Shown here: piece after piece, positions 1 through 8,653 of the stretch
How the letters are laid out: every line of letters begins with the position of its first letter
Numbering within the stretch: the stretch's first letter is position 1
Assembly (NCBI RefSeq): GCF_017833295.1
Contig: NZ_JAFIBW010000001.1
Location: 3,238,001 to 3,302,000 of the forward strand
Origin: Methylobacterium sp. PvR107
Lineage (GTDB): Bacteria > Pseudomonadota > Alphaproteobacteria > Rhizobiales > Beijerinckiaceae
DNA length: 64,000 bases
Direction: 5' to 3'
The notes under the pieces: model-generated
What the model saw: only the letters and a program-made list of their open reading frames with translations
Told to the model about the DNA's origin: nothing
Database searches by the model: none
Program-made: the position numbers and the translations under genes

Positions 1-109
1 CGCCCCGGCCGCGCGGCGCCAAAGATTCGGTGAGCGGTTCTCGCCCGGCGGGGCTTCGCCCGGGATCTCCCCCGGCGACCGGTGCGTGACCCTGGCGGGT
101 GTAGAGACG

Positions 110-1558
110 ATGGTCCCGGTCCTCGGCCGGTACGCGGGGCTGTTGACGGTCGGCCTGCTCGGGCTCGTCGTGTTCGGGCCGCTCGCCGTGTTCCTGCCGC
201 TCTGGAGTGCCCTGACGCTCGGCGTCCTGGCCGCCGGGGTCGCGGGCCTCGCGCTGACCCGCATCGCGATCCTGAAGGGGCGCTGCGAGAAGCTGTCCGG
301 CGAGGTCGACCTGCTGTCCCGCCGCCTGCTCAAGGTCGAGACGGCCGCCGCCACCGCGGCCGCGCAGCTGCGGCCCGAATCGGCCGAGGCGGCGCTCCGG
401 GCGCAGATCGAGGAGCTCACCGTCGAATTCGGGCTCCTGAGCGGGATCGTCCGGGACCTCACCGGGGTGGTGAGCGCCCAGGATGCCGAGATCGCCCGCC
501 TGAACGCCCGGCCGGCCGCGATACCGGATCTTCGAGCCGAGATCCGGGCCGAGCTGGCCGCGTCCGCACCGGAGCCGGTCCCGGCCGCCCTCGCATCCCG
601 CCCGCAGGCCGTCGCGTCCGAGGCGCCGCCCGTCACGGCCGCCCGGCCGATCGTGCCGGCGCCGCCGGCGGCGCGGCCGATTTCGCAACCGCCGATTTCC
701 CCACGACCGATCCCGCCCCGGCCGGCCCGGGAGCCCGAGGGCGAGGCCGAGATCATCCGGGCCTTCGAAGGGGAGGGGCTGGAGATCCATCTCCAGCCTG
801 TCGTCACCCTGCCCCAGCGCAAGGTCGTGGCCTACGAGGCGCTGGCCCGGCTGCGGGTCGGCGGATCGTCGGCGGAGCCCGAAACGTTCCTGCCGGTGCT
901 GGAGCGCCACGGGCGCACCACCGAGCTCGACCGCCGCATGCTGCAGCGGGCGGCCATCGTGACCCGCCACCTCGCCCGGCGGGGCAGCGAGACCATGCTG
1001 ACCTACGGCCTGTCGCCACTGTCGCTGTTCGAGCCCGGCCTGCTGCGCGAGCTGGCCCGCATGGCCGCGGACGATCCCGCCCTGGCGGGTCTGATCATCG
1101 CCCTGCCGCAGGCCAGCTGGCGCGGCCTCGATGCCGGCCAGCGGAGCCTGCTGGCCCCCCTGCGCGGCCGGATCGGCTTCAGCCTCGACCGCCCGGACGA
1201 TCTCCGCTTCGACGCGGCGGAGCTGGCCGCGCTCGGCATCGGACAGGTCAAGGTTCCGGTCGCGATGCTGCTGCACCCCGCCTCCGACCGGGACCGCCTC
1301 GCGGACCTCGCCGTCGAGGATACCGCGCCGGCCCTGGGCCGCGCGGGCATCCGGCTGGTCGCCACGGAGGTCGGCGACGAGGCGGATGTCCCCGACCTGA
1401 TCGACCTCGACGTCCCGTTCGCGCAGGGCTCGGCCTTCGCCACCCCCCGGCCCGTCCGCGCCGAAGTGCTGGCGACGCCCGCCGACGCCCCGGTGCCGCC
1501 CACCGAGCCGGAACCGGAGCGGCGCTCCTTCCGGTCGGTCCTGCGCCGCGCCGTCTGA
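110..1558 (+). CDS. Membrane-anchored degenerate EAL-domain protein
   Basis: About 482 aa. Two hydrophobic segments lie in the first 60 residues, followed by a helical, coiled-coil-like stretch, a Pro/Ala-rich linker and a C-terminal EAL-type domain. The EAL signature is readable (YEALARLR, codons at 836-844), as are the family's conserved Lys (QVKVP), the late Glu (VATEV) and the QG..FA.P ending. The metal-binding Asn of the usual VNLS motif (here YGLSP), the Glu of the usual LEITE motif (here IALPQ) and the second Asp of DDFG are missing. I infer that it does not cleave c-di-GMP and may instead bind a nucleotide or a protein. An in-frame GTG at 86 is an alternative start; I prefer the ATG at 110. 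Confidence 0.75.
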   Translation: MVPVLGRYAGLLTVGLLGLVVFGPLAVFLPLWSALTLGVLAAGVAGLALTRIAILKGRCEKLSGEVDLLSRRLLKVETAAATAAAQLRPESAEAALRAQIEELTVEFGLLSGIVRDLTGVVSAQDAEIARLNARPAAIPDLRAEIRAELAASAPEPVPAALASRPQAVASEAPPVTAARPIVPAPPAARPISQPPISPRPIPPRPAREPEGEAEIIRAFEGEGLEIHLQPVVTLPQRKVVAYEALARLRVGGSSAEPETFLPVLERHGRTTELDRRMLQRAAIVTRHLARRGSETMLTYGLSPLSLFEPGLLRELARMAADDPALAGLIIALPQASWRGLDAGQRSLLAPLRGRIGFSLDRPDDLRFDAAELAALGIGQVKVPVAMLLHPASDRDRLADLAVEDTAPALGRAGIRLVATEVGDEADVPDLIDLDVPFAQGSAFATPRPVRAEVLATPADAPVPPTEPEPERRSFRSVLRRAV

Positions 1559-1593
1559 GGCGGTTTCCGTTCCACGGCTACGGTTGACGAGGC

Positions 1594-1696
1594 TCCCGTC
1601 ATCCCGCGCGCAGCGGCGTGACCCAGGGCGGCGCGACCTCTCGGTGACCGGGGCGCGATTCCGGATGGCTTCGCTCCGCGCGCAAGGATGGCCGGG
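1594..1696. repeat. Composite palindromic repeat (GTCAT...CGCAGCG family)
   Basis: Two inverted half-elements: GTCATCCCGCGCGCAGCG at the left and a diverged complement (GGCTTCGCTCCGCGCGC...GGATGG) at the right. They lie between the EAL gene and the convergent porin gene. The element belongs to the same loose family as the copies near 17.0, 29.4, 35.7, 45.9 and 61.2 kb. Confidence 0.55.
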
Positions 1697-1702
1697 GCGG
1701 CC

Positions 1703-2989
1703 TCACCAGTAGATCTGCAGGCGCCCGATGACCGTATCGACGGAGAACGGCGCGGTGCCGAATGTGTCGGCCTGCGCCGCACCGGGCCGCACGCGGCCGT
1801 GGACGTAATTGGCGATGAGCCGGAGATTCGGTTCGGGGTACCAGCTCAGGCCGAGGGTCACGTCCCGCTCCATCCCGCCGCGCAGGCCCCGATCGTCGAG
1901 GTCGATGGCGCTGAAGCGGGCGGCCAGCTCGAACACGCCGATCCCGCCCCGGGAGACCCGCTGCCCCTCCGGGACGGCCACGCCCTTGAAGGTCGCGTAG
2001 GTGGTGCCGCCGTTCGGGGTGAGCGCGTAGCGGCGGCCCTCCCCGTTCAGCACCAGGGCCGCCTCGACATAGCCGCCCTGGAAGGCCCGCGCGGGCGGCG
2101 CTCCGCCGGGTCCCGCGAAGCGCTCGATCTCGGCCCGGATGTACTCCGCCTGGACCAGGAACGGGCCGTTGCGATAGGCGAATTCCGCGCCGAGCCGCGA
2201 GACGCGCGCCACGTCGGGCAGGTCGCCGGTATCGGCGAACGGTCGCGCGAACAGCGACGCCTCCGCCGGGGTCGAGAAGCTGAAATCGCCGTCGCTCCGG
2301 GACCGGCGGCGGACGATTCCGGCGAGGCCGAAATGCAGGGTCTCGCTCTCCGCCAGGATCGGCGCCACGGTGGCCCGCCCCGCGGCCGCGACCCCGTCCC
2401 CGCCGATGCCGTTGCTGGCGGCGTTGCCGAACACGCCGGCCACGGCGGTCCAGGCTTGGCCGTGATGCCCGACCGCGAAGCCGAAGCGGCGATCCGGCAC
2501 GAAGGCGTTGGCCAGCGAGCGCTCGGTGAACAGGATGTCGTTGTTGCTCTGCAGCCATTCGAGGCTGAACGGCACCTTCATGTTGCCGAGGGTCAGGATC
2601 GTGTCCGGCAGCCCCTTCCAGGCCACGAAGGCATCGTTGATCGGCTGAAGCGGATCGCTGAAATCGTACTGGAAGGCGATCACCCAATCCTTGCCGATGG
2701 TCAGCGTCGGCTCGATCCAGGCCCGGCGCACGGCGAAATTGTCGGGGAAGGCCTCGGGCAGGCCGGGCCGGCTGAAGCCCGCCGCGCCGGCATCGAGGTG
2801 GAGCCGGCCGCCGATATTCAGGCTCACCGCGGGATCGGGAAATGTAAGGGTCAGCCCCTTCTCGTCGTAGCGCAGGCGCTCGCCGTAGGGGCCGGCCATG
2901 CCTTCGAACGCGTCGTCCCCAGCACTGGCCTGGGTCGCGCAGAGGAGGGAGGCGGCCAGGAAGGCCAGGGCGGGGCGCGGTCCGATCAC
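1703..2989 (-). CDS. OprP/OprO-type phosphate-selective porin family protein
   Basis: 428 aa from a GTG at 2989. That start gives a clean signal peptide (IGPRPALAFLAASLLC, cleavage near ASA/GDD); longer reading-frame extensions upstream lack a start near the hydrophobic core. The mature part has the alternating beta-strand pattern of outer-membrane porins, an N-terminal LNIGGRLHLDA strand, an FAVRRAWIEPTLTIGKDW segment typical of the OprO/OprP family, and a terminal aromatic residue (LQIYW) expected for Bam recognition. Anion or phosphate selectivity is a family property and cannot be confirmed here. It is transcribed convergently with the EAL gene. No strong ribosome-binding site is visible at the GTG. 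Confidence 0.82.
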   Translation of the reverse strand: MIGPRPALAFLAASLLCATQASAGDDAFEGMAGPYGERLRYDEKGLTLTFPDPAVSLNIGGRLHLDAGAAGFSRPGLPEAFPDNFAVRRAWIEPTLTIGKDWVIAFQYDFSDPLQPINDAFVAWKGLPDTILTLGNMKVPFSLEWLQSNNDILFTERSLANAFVPDRRFGFAVGHHGQAWTAVAGVFGNAASNGIGGDGVAAAGRATVAPILAESETLHFGLAGIVRRRSRSDGDFSFSTPAEASLFARPFADTGDLPDVARVSRLGAEFAYRNGPFLVQAEYIRAEIERFAGPGGAPPARAFQGGYVEAALVLNGEGRRYALTPNGGTTYATFKGVAVPEGQRVSRGGIGVFELAARFSAIDLDDRGLRGGMERDVTLGLSWYPEPNLRLIANYVHGRVRPGAAQADTFGTAPFSVDTVIGRLQIYW

Positions 2990-3317
2990 GGGGCCAGCAG
3001 AGAGCAGGTCGGCACGGCAGCGCCAACAGCGTGGGATAACAAATGGTGAAAACCCCGGGAGCGTGACCCGGCGGCCACGACGCGGCTCCCAAACGCGCTC
3101 GCCCCGCGCCGCCTGGCTTCGGACCCCGCGGCGCATGTCGCCGGTGCCGTACGGCCCCTGCACCGGCCGGTGACCGGGGACGGCCCTCGGGTGCACCGAT
3201 TTGCGTCGGTGGTTGATCGACCCGGTGCCAGACCAACCTCCGTGATGGAAACCGGCCGCGTTCGGAGCACCCTTGTCCGGCCTGCTCCGGACCTGCAGGC
3301 CTGGAAGGGGCGTGCCG

Positions 3318-3710
3318 ATGTCTGCCGGGTCTCTTTCCCGCCGCCGCGTCCCGGCGGTCGAGGACGAATACGTCATCGCGGAGGCGTTGGAGGAGGCCTT
3401 GCGGCAGGCCGGGGCCACCGTGCTGGGGCCGGTCTCGTCCGTCGATGGCGCCCTCGCCCTGCTCCGAAGCGAGGCGGCACCTGAGGCGGCGATCCTCGGC
3501 GTGAACCTGTGCGGCGAGATGGTCTATCCGGTCGCGGACTGTCTGATCGCCCGCGGCGTGCCGTTCGTGTTCGCCACCGGCTACGATCAGACCGTCCTGC
3601 CCGAACGCTACGCGGCAGCTTGCCGGCTGGAGAAGCCGTTCGCGCCGCCCGAAATCCTTCGGGCACGCGGACGCCTGCTCGCGGGCGTAGCCGCGCCGGA
3701 GCCGGCCTAG
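3318..3710 (+). CDS. Stand-alone receiver-domain protein lacking the phospho-acceptor Asp
   Basis: 130 aa, starting at an ATG preceded by GGAAGGGG 7 bp upstream. A single receiver domain of the FixJ/CheY fold fills the protein: acidic pocket E15-D16-E17, switch Thr87 in FATG, and Lys106 in EKPF. The residue that should be the phosphorylated Asp is Gly61 (AILGVNL where relatives have LDVNL). The codon is GGC, one base from GAC. It probably cannot be phosphorylated in the usual way and may act as a phosphorylation-independent partner or be decaying. Its last codons overlap the end of convergent panC by 4 bp. Confidence 0.8.
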   Translation: MSAGSLSRRRVPAVEDEYVIAEALEEALRQAGATVLGPVSSVDGALALLRSEAAPEAAILGVNLCGEMVYPVADCLIARGVPFVFATGYDQTVLPERYAAACRLEKPFAPPEILRARGRLLAGVAAPEPA

Positions 3711-4555
3711 ACGGCCAGATTGTCGATCAGCCGGGTCCGGCCGAGGAAGGCGGCGGCGAGGACGCGCGCCGGGCCGTCGACCCGCTCGACCGGCGCCAGA
3801 GTCCGGGCGTCGCAGACGGCGAGGTACTGAACCCGGAAGCCCGCGACTTCCAGCGCGGCCCTGCCGGCGGCGATCCGGCCGGCCACCGGGGTGCCGTTGC
3901 GCGAGGCGGCCGCGATCTCGGTCAGCACCGCGTGGAGCCGGGGTGCGGTTGCCCGCTCCTCGGGCGAGAGGTAGCGGTTGCGCGACGACAGGGCGAGGCC
4001 GTCCGGCTCCCGCACGGTCGGCACGCCGCGGATCTCCACCGCGAGATCGAGATCGGCCACCGCCTGCTGGATCACCCGGAGCTGCTGGAAATCCTTCTCG
4101 CCGAACAGGGCGACGTCCGGCCGGACCTGGTTCAGCAGCTTGGTCACCACGGTGGCGACCCCGGCGAAATGACCCGGGCGGAACGGGCCGCACAGGCCTT
4201 CGGACAGCGCCCCGACCTCGATCCGCGTGGCGAAGCCCGGCGGGTACATGGTCGGCACGTCGGGCGTCCAGGCGGCATCCGCCCCCGCCCGACCGAGAAG
4301 GGCCAGATCGGTCTCCACGTCCCGCGGATAGCGGGCGAAATCCTCGTTGGGGCCGAACTGCGTCGGGTTGACGAAGATGCTCGCCACGATGCGCTGCCCG
4401 AGCCTCCTGGCCTCGGCCACCAGGGCGAGATGGCCCTCGTGCAGGGCGCCCATCGTGGGGACCAGGACGACGCGCTCGCCCGCCGCGCGCCACGCCGCCA
4501 CGCAGCCGCGCAGGGCGGCGAGATCGCTGAAACGCTGCGGGGTCGACTCGGGCAA
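3707..4555 (-). CDS. panC: Pantothenate synthetase (pantoate-beta-alanine ligase)
   Basis: 282 aa, the usual length. It condenses pantoate and beta-alanine with ATP in cytosolic coenzyme A synthesis. Visible family motifs are VPTMGALHEGHLALV (the HIGH-like nucleotidyl motif), FVNPTQFGPNEDF, PGHFAGVATVVTKLL, LFGEKDFQQL and SSRNRYLSPEER (the KMSKS-like region). The start ATG at 4555 gives a normal N-terminus. No panB or panD is adjacent. coaE, which acts at the end of the same route, lies about 25 kb away. Confidence 0.97.
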   Translation of the reverse strand: MPESTPQRFSDLAALRGCVAAWRAAGERVVLVPTMGALHEGHLALVAEARRLGQRIVASIFVNPTQFGPNEDFARYPRDVETDLALLGRAGADAAWTPDVPTMYPPGFATRIEVGALSEGLCGPFRPGHFAGVATVVTKLLNQVRPDVALFGEKDFQQLRVIQQAVADLDLAVEIRGVPTVREPDGLALSSRNRYLSPEERATAPRLHAVLTEIAAASRNGTPVAGRIAAGRAALEVAGFRVQYLAVCDARTLAPVERVDGPARVLAAAFLGRTRLIDNLAV

Positions 4556-4652
4556 GGCACGGGCTCCGGGGGCAGTGCCGCCGGTCTAGAGCCGTTTCCG
4601 ATCGCGTTGCAATCGGGAACGACGCAGCGGATCCTCCGCGCCGACGGACCCG

Positions 4653-5009
4653 TCAGGGACAATAGGGCAGGAGCGAGCGGCCGAAGGGATCATCGACGCC
4701 CAGCGGCGGCGTGAAGCCGTAATAGCTCGGATGCGACAGGCCGTATTCGGATCCGACATAGCTCGGATCGTCCGGGGCGTTGGTGGGCACCGGTGCCCGC
4801 CGGGGCGTGCAGCCCACCGGCACCGCCCGCGTCCGGATGGCGTAGACCGGCCGGCGATCGATCCCGTCGCTGCGCGGGAAGAAGCGCGGGCTGCCGCTCA
4901 CCCCGGTTTCGGAGGCTCCGCGGACCTCGAGATCCGCCGCCGCGCCGGGACCACCGGTCAGCAGGGCGAGTGCGAGCACCGCCATCACCCCGCGCCCCAC
5001 GTTCCGCAT
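4653..5009 (-). CDS. Small secreted protein of unknown function
   Basis: 118 aa with a predictable Sec signal peptide (hydrophobic core VMAVLALALLTGG, cleavage near GAAA). The mature part is rich in Pro, Gly, Tyr and Ser, carries two Cys (one at the extreme C-terminus) and has no recognisable domain. It is followed by panC on the same strand with about 100 bp between. I do not recognise the family. Confidence 0.65.
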   Translation of the reverse strand: MRNVGRGVMAVLALALLTGGPGAAADLEVRGASETGVSGSPRFFPRSDGIDRRPVYAIRTRAVPVGCTPRRAPVPTNAPDDPSYVGSEYGLSHPSYYGFTPPLGVDDPFGRSLLPYCP

Positions 5010-5076
5010 GCCGGTCCCACCTCTCAGGAAGCCGCACCGTGCGGGAACGGGGTAAACGCGCCCTTACCCGGCCCGG

Positions 5077-5610
5077 CTAGGCGAGCGGGACGACCCGGGC
5101 GTCCAGCACCGCCACGAGGTCGCCCTCGGTCAGGCGGATCTGAAGGCCGCGGCCGCCGCCATTGACGTGGATCTCGGCACCCGGATCGCCCAGGGAGCCG
5201 GCATCGATCGCCGTCGGAAAGCTCCGCTTCTGGCCGAGCGGGCTGATCCCGCCGACATGATAGCCGGTCAGGCGCTCGGCATCGGCCGGTTTCAGCATCG
5301 CGGCGGCCTTGCCCGAGAAGGCGGCCGCGACGCGCTTCATCGCGACCTCCCTGTCGGAGGCGACCAGCAGGCAGACCGGGCGTCCATCCACCGCCGCCAT
5401 CAGGGTCTTCAGCACGCGGCCGGGATCGACGCCCAGCGCCTCCGCGGCCTGAAGGCCGATGCGCGGGGCATCCGGATCGTAGGCGTAGGTGTGGACGCTG
5501 TAGCGGAACCCGGCCTTGTCGAGGACCTGCGTCGCCCGTGTGATCTTGCTGGGCGCCTTCGCGGCGGTCTTCGCGGCGGTCTTGGCCATGGTCTGTCCGG
5601 TCTCAGGCAC
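5077..5610 (-). CDS. ybaK: YbaK-family Cys-tRNA(Pro)/aminoacyl-tRNA deacylase
   Basis: 177 aa. It is predicted to hydrolyse Cys-tRNA(Pro) formed by mistakes of ProRS. The YbaK/ProX editing fold is recognisable from K-T-L-M (residues 68-71), the LLVASDREVAMKRVAAA segment, GYHVGGISPLG and the GGGRGLQI segment near the end. The N-terminus is a Lys/Ala-rich tail; an alternative ATG lies at 5589. The ATG at 5610 overlaps the stop of the upstream beta-lactamase gene by 8 bp, so the two are probably translated from one transcript. Confidence 0.9.
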   Translation of the reverse strand: MPETGQTMAKTAAKTAAKAPSKITRATQVLDKAGFRYSVHTYAYDPDAPRIGLQAAEALGVDPGRVLKTLMAAVDGRPVCLLVASDREVAMKRVAAAFSGKAAAMLKPADAERLTGYHVGGISPLGQKRSFPTAIDAGSLGDPGAEIHVNGGGRGLQIRLTEGDLVAVLDARVVPLA

Positions 5611-6481
5611 CGGCCGCCCGCGCGGCGACGAGCCGGCCGATCTCGGCGAAGGCCGCCTCGCAGGCCGCCGCGGGGGCCGCCGAACCGGTGAGGTACACGG
5701 TCGCGATCACCGGCGCACGCCCCGGCGGCCGCAGGATCGCCACGTCGTTCACGGTGCCGTTGTCGCCGCTGCCGGTCTTGTCGCCGACCGTCCATTGGTC
5801 CGGGAGTCCGGCGCGGAGCCGCTTGAAGCCGGTCTGACAACCGACCATCCAGTCCTCCAGCCTTGCACGCCTGGGCGGCGACAGCGCCGACTCGAGCAGG
5901 ATCCGCCCGAGGGTCGCCCGCATGGCCTCCGGGGTGGTGGTGTCGCGCGGATCGTCGCGGATCGCGGTGTTCAGGGTCGGTTCGGTGCGGTCGAGCCGGG
6001 TGAGGGGATCGCCGAGGCTGCGCAGCCACGCGGTCAGCCCCTCCGGGCCGCCGAGGCTCGCGAGCAGCAGGTTCGCGGCGGTGTTGTCGCTCCATTCGAG
6101 GGCGGCCGCACAGAGTTCGGCGACCGTCAGGCGGCCGCCGCCGGATTCCAGGGCCTTCCGGGTGACCGGCGCGTAGCTCAGCAGGTCGTCCGGTCCGTAG
6201 GCGATGCTCCGCTCCAGCGTCTCGGACCCGGAATCGACCCGGGCCAGAACCGCCGCGACGGCCAGGACCTTGAACGTGCTGCACAGGGGGAAGCGCTCCC
6301 CGGCGCGATGGCCGATCAGGACGCGCCCGGCCGAGGCCGCCGCGATTCCGAGGCGCCCGCCGAGCCGGCGCTCGATCGCCACGAGTTCGGGCTCGGTTCC
6401 GGCCAGCGCCGGCCGAAGCAGAGGGATTGCGGGGGCCGCCAGCAGGCCGCGGCCGATGCTGCGACGGGTCCAGAGCCTCAT
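5603..6481 (-). CDS. Class A serine beta-lactamase
   Basis: 292 aa with a leader containing a twin arginine (TRRSIGRGLLAAP), so export may use Tat. All four class A motifs are present: S68-T-F-K71 preceded by Cys67, SDN in LEWSDNTAANL, the omega-loop E-x-x-x-N of RTEPTLN, and KTG in VGDKTGSG. A periplasmic penicillin/cephalosporin-hydrolysing enzyme is therefore expected. The spectrum cannot be read from sequence, and the second Cys found in KPC-type carbapenemases is absent. The start at 6481 is chosen because upstream extensions precede a normal leader. It is divergent from mnmE; no ampR-like regulator is adjacent. Confidence 0.93.
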   Translation of the reverse strand: MRLWTRRSIGRGLLAAPAIPLLRPALAGTEPELVAIERRLGGRLGIAAASAGRVLIGHRAGERFPLCSTFKVLAVAAVLARVDSGSETLERSIAYGPDDLLSYAPVTRKALESGGGRLTVAELCAAALEWSDNTAANLLLASLGGPEGLTAWLRSLGDPLTRLDRTEPTLNTAIRDDPRDTTTPEAMRATLGRILLESALSPPRRARLEDWMVGCQTGFKRLRAGLPDQWTVGDKTGSGDNGTVNDVAILRPPGRAPVIATVYLTGSAAPAAACEAAFAEIGRLVAARAAGA

Positions 6482-6623
6482 GGCGATCCCCGATTCGACG
6501 TGCCGTCCATTTCCCCTGGCCCAGCACGATGGCGGCAGGATGGTATAGGACCGGGTGCGTGTTTCACGTGAAATCCCGTCCCGACAGCCCGGCGGCCGCT
6601 GGGCCCCACCCGTATCGAAGACC

Positions 6624-7937
6624 ATGACCGACACCGACACGCTCTTTGCCCCCGCCACCGGCTTCGGCCGTTCCGCGGTGGCGGTGCTCCGCCTCAGCGG
6701 CCCGGCCGCGCGGGACGCTGTGCTGGCCCTGGCGGGGACACTGCCGCCGCCGCGACGGCTGTCGCTCCGGACGCTCCGCGATCCTGCCTGCGGGATGGAG
6801 CTCGACCGGGCCCTGGTCGCTTGGTTTCCGGGACCGGGCACCTATACCGGCGAGGACATGGCCGAGCTGCATCTGCATGGCGGACCGGCGGTGCGCATGG
6901 GCGTGCTCGCGGCGCTCGCGGCCATTCCGGGTTGCCGGGCCGCGGGACCGGGAGCCTTCACCCGCCGCGCCGTGCTGAATGGCCGGATGGATCTCGCCGA
7001 GGCCGAGGCGGTCGCCGACCTGATCGACGCGGAGACCGACGCACAGCGCCGTCAGGCGCTGCGCCAGCTCGACGGCGAACTTAGCCGGCAGGTTGCGGCC
7101 TGGCGCGCCGAGGCGATCGATTGCCTGGCCGCCGCGGAGGCGGCCCTGGACTTCGCCGACGAGGGCGATGTGGACGATGCAGGCCTCGACGCCGCCCTGT
7201 TCGGCCGGGCCGCCGCCCTGCGCGACGCCATCGCGACGGCCCTGCGCGACGGCCGCAGGGGCGAGCGATTGCGCGACGGCTTCACCGTGGTTCTGGCCGG
7301 CGCACCGAATGCCGGCAAATCCACGCTGCTGAATGCCCTCAGCCGGCGCGAGGCCGCGATCGTCTCGGACCTGCCGGGGACCACCCGGGATGCGATCGAG
7401 GTCCGGCTCGATCTCGGCGGCCTGCCGGTCCTGCTGGTCGATACCGCGGGCCTGCGCGACACCGCCGAGCCCGTGGAGGCCGAGGGCATCGCCCGCACCC
7501 GCGCGCGGATCGCGGGCGCCGATCTGGTGCTGCTGCTCGTGCCGCCCGACGGGACCACACCGGACCTCGACACAGTGGCGGTTCCAGCCGTAACGGTTCT
7601 GACGAAAGCCGATCTATTTGCCGGCTCACTTCATGCGGGACTTGCCGTCTCGGCACGGACCGGCGCGGGTCTCGAGGCGCTGCTCGACGCCATCCAGGTA
7701 GCGGCGGAAACCGGGCTCGGCGCCGGCGACGCGCTGATCACCCGAGCGCGTCACCGGGCGGCGCTGGAGGCCTGCGTGGCCCATCTCGACCGGCTGCAGG
7801 CCAGCACCGGCACCCTGCCGGAACTCGCCGCGGAGGACCTGCGGCTTGCCGTCCGGGCGCTCGGCGAGGTCGGCGGCCATGTCGGTGTCGAGGATGTGCT
7901 CGACCGATTGTTTGCCGGCTTCTGTATTGGGAAGTGA
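6624..7937 (+). CDS. mnmE: tRNA modification GTPase MnmE (TrmE)
   Basis: 437 aa. With MnmG it forms the 5-carboxymethylaminomethyl group on wobble U34. The ATG at 6624 opens the standard DTLFAPATGFGRSAVAV N-terminus; longer reading would add an unrelated tail. It shows the folate-binding N-domain (GPGAFTRRAVLNGRMDLAEAE), the G-domain P-loop GAPNAGKSTLLN, the switch II DTAGLRDT and the C-terminal CIGK with its catalytic Cys. mnmE commonly lies near the alphaproteobacterial origin together with rho and hemE, but here mnmG, rsmG and parAB do not follow. Confidence 0.97.
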   Translation: MTDTDTLFAPATGFGRSAVAVLRLSGPAARDAVLALAGTLPPPRRLSLRTLRDPACGMELDRALVAWFPGPGTYTGEDMAELHLHGGPAVRMGVLAALAAIPGCRAAGPGAFTRRAVLNGRMDLAEAEAVADLIDAETDAQRRQALRQLDGELSRQVAAWRAEAIDCLAAAEAALDFADEGDVDDAGLDAALFGRAAALRDAIATALRDGRRGERLRDGFTVVLAGAPNAGKSTLLNALSRREAAIVSDLPGTTRDAIEVRLDLGGLPVLLVDTAGLRDTAEPVEAEGIARTRARIAGADLVLLLVPPDGTTPDLDTVAVPAVTVLTKADLFAGSLHAGLAVSARTGAGLEALLDAIQVAAETGLGAGDALITRARHRAALEACVAHLDRLQASTGTLPELAAEDLRLAVRALGEVGGHVGVEDVLDRLFAGFCIGK

Positions 7938-7988
7938 CGACCGGATCGCGGTGCGCCCGGGTTCGGGACGCGGGTCGGATGGGCATCC

Positions 7989-8468
7989 CTAGCGGGGGAT
8001 CCGCAGCACGCGCGGCCGCCAGATTCCGAGCGCCACGTTCGCGGTGGCGACGGCGAGCAGCACCCAGAGCGTGCCGCGTTCGCCCGGGAGCGAGACCGCC
8101 AGCACGGCGGGATCGAGCGTGCCGGCGAGCGCCTGTGCGCTCTGCTCGGCCTCCCGCTTCATCGGACCCTGCACGTAGACGAGGCCGCCCTCGAACATCA
8201 GGACCCCGGTGGCGAGCTTCAACCACGCCCAGCCGGCATTCAGATAGGCCCGGTTCAGCGCCATCGCGAGCAGGCCCGACATCAGCGTCACGGCCAGGGC
8301 CGGCAGGAAGATCCAGGTGGCGACCGCGCCCATCGCACCCCGGATCGTCGCGTATCCTTGCAGAGCCGCCGGCGCGGGCGCGAGGCTCAGCAGGACGACC
8401 AGCGCGGCCATCGCGCCGAGCAATCCGGCCGATCCCATCGTGTGCAGGAATTTCAGGAGGCGTCGCAC
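7989..8468 (-). CDS. Integral membrane protein of unknown function (DUF2269-like)
   Basis: 159 aa with four apparent membrane segments: near residues 10-30, 45-67, 75-100 and 132-150. The opening MRRLLKFLHTMGSAG resembles DUF2269-type small membrane proteins, but the match is from memory and weak. It is convergent with mnmE and carries no catalytic motif. Confidence 0.6.
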   Translation of the reverse strand: MRRLLKFLHTMGSAGLLGAMAALVVLLSLAPAPAALQGYATIRGAMGAVATWIFLPALAVTLMSGLLAMALNRAYLNAGWAWLKLATGVLMFEGGLVYVQGPMKREAEQSAQALAGTLDPAVLAVSLPGERGTLWVLLAVATANVALGIWRPRVLRIPR

Positions 8469-8553
8469 GGCGTCGTCCCAGGGCCGTTTCGGGGCAGCCT
8501 AACCCGTGTCGGCCGGCGCGGTAAGCGGAGCGGCCGTCGCAGGGCCGAAATGG

Positions 8554-8648
8554 CCGTCGTTGCGAGCGGAGCGGAGCAATCCAGCGACGCGCTCGCTCCC
8601 GAGAAGTCCCGCTACCCTGGGTCGCTTCGCCGCGCTCGCGATGACGCC
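8554..8648. repeat. Composite palindromic repeat (CGTCGTTGCGAG family)
   Basis: Left half CCGTCGTTGCGAGCGGAGCG, right half CGCTTCGCCGCGCTCGCGATGACG, which are imperfect inverted complements. It sits between the small membrane protein gene and the end of the ABC-F gene. This GAGCGnAGCnAAGCAATCC style of element is common in Rhizobiales genomes. Confidence 0.6.
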
Positions 8649-8653
8649 GCCCC

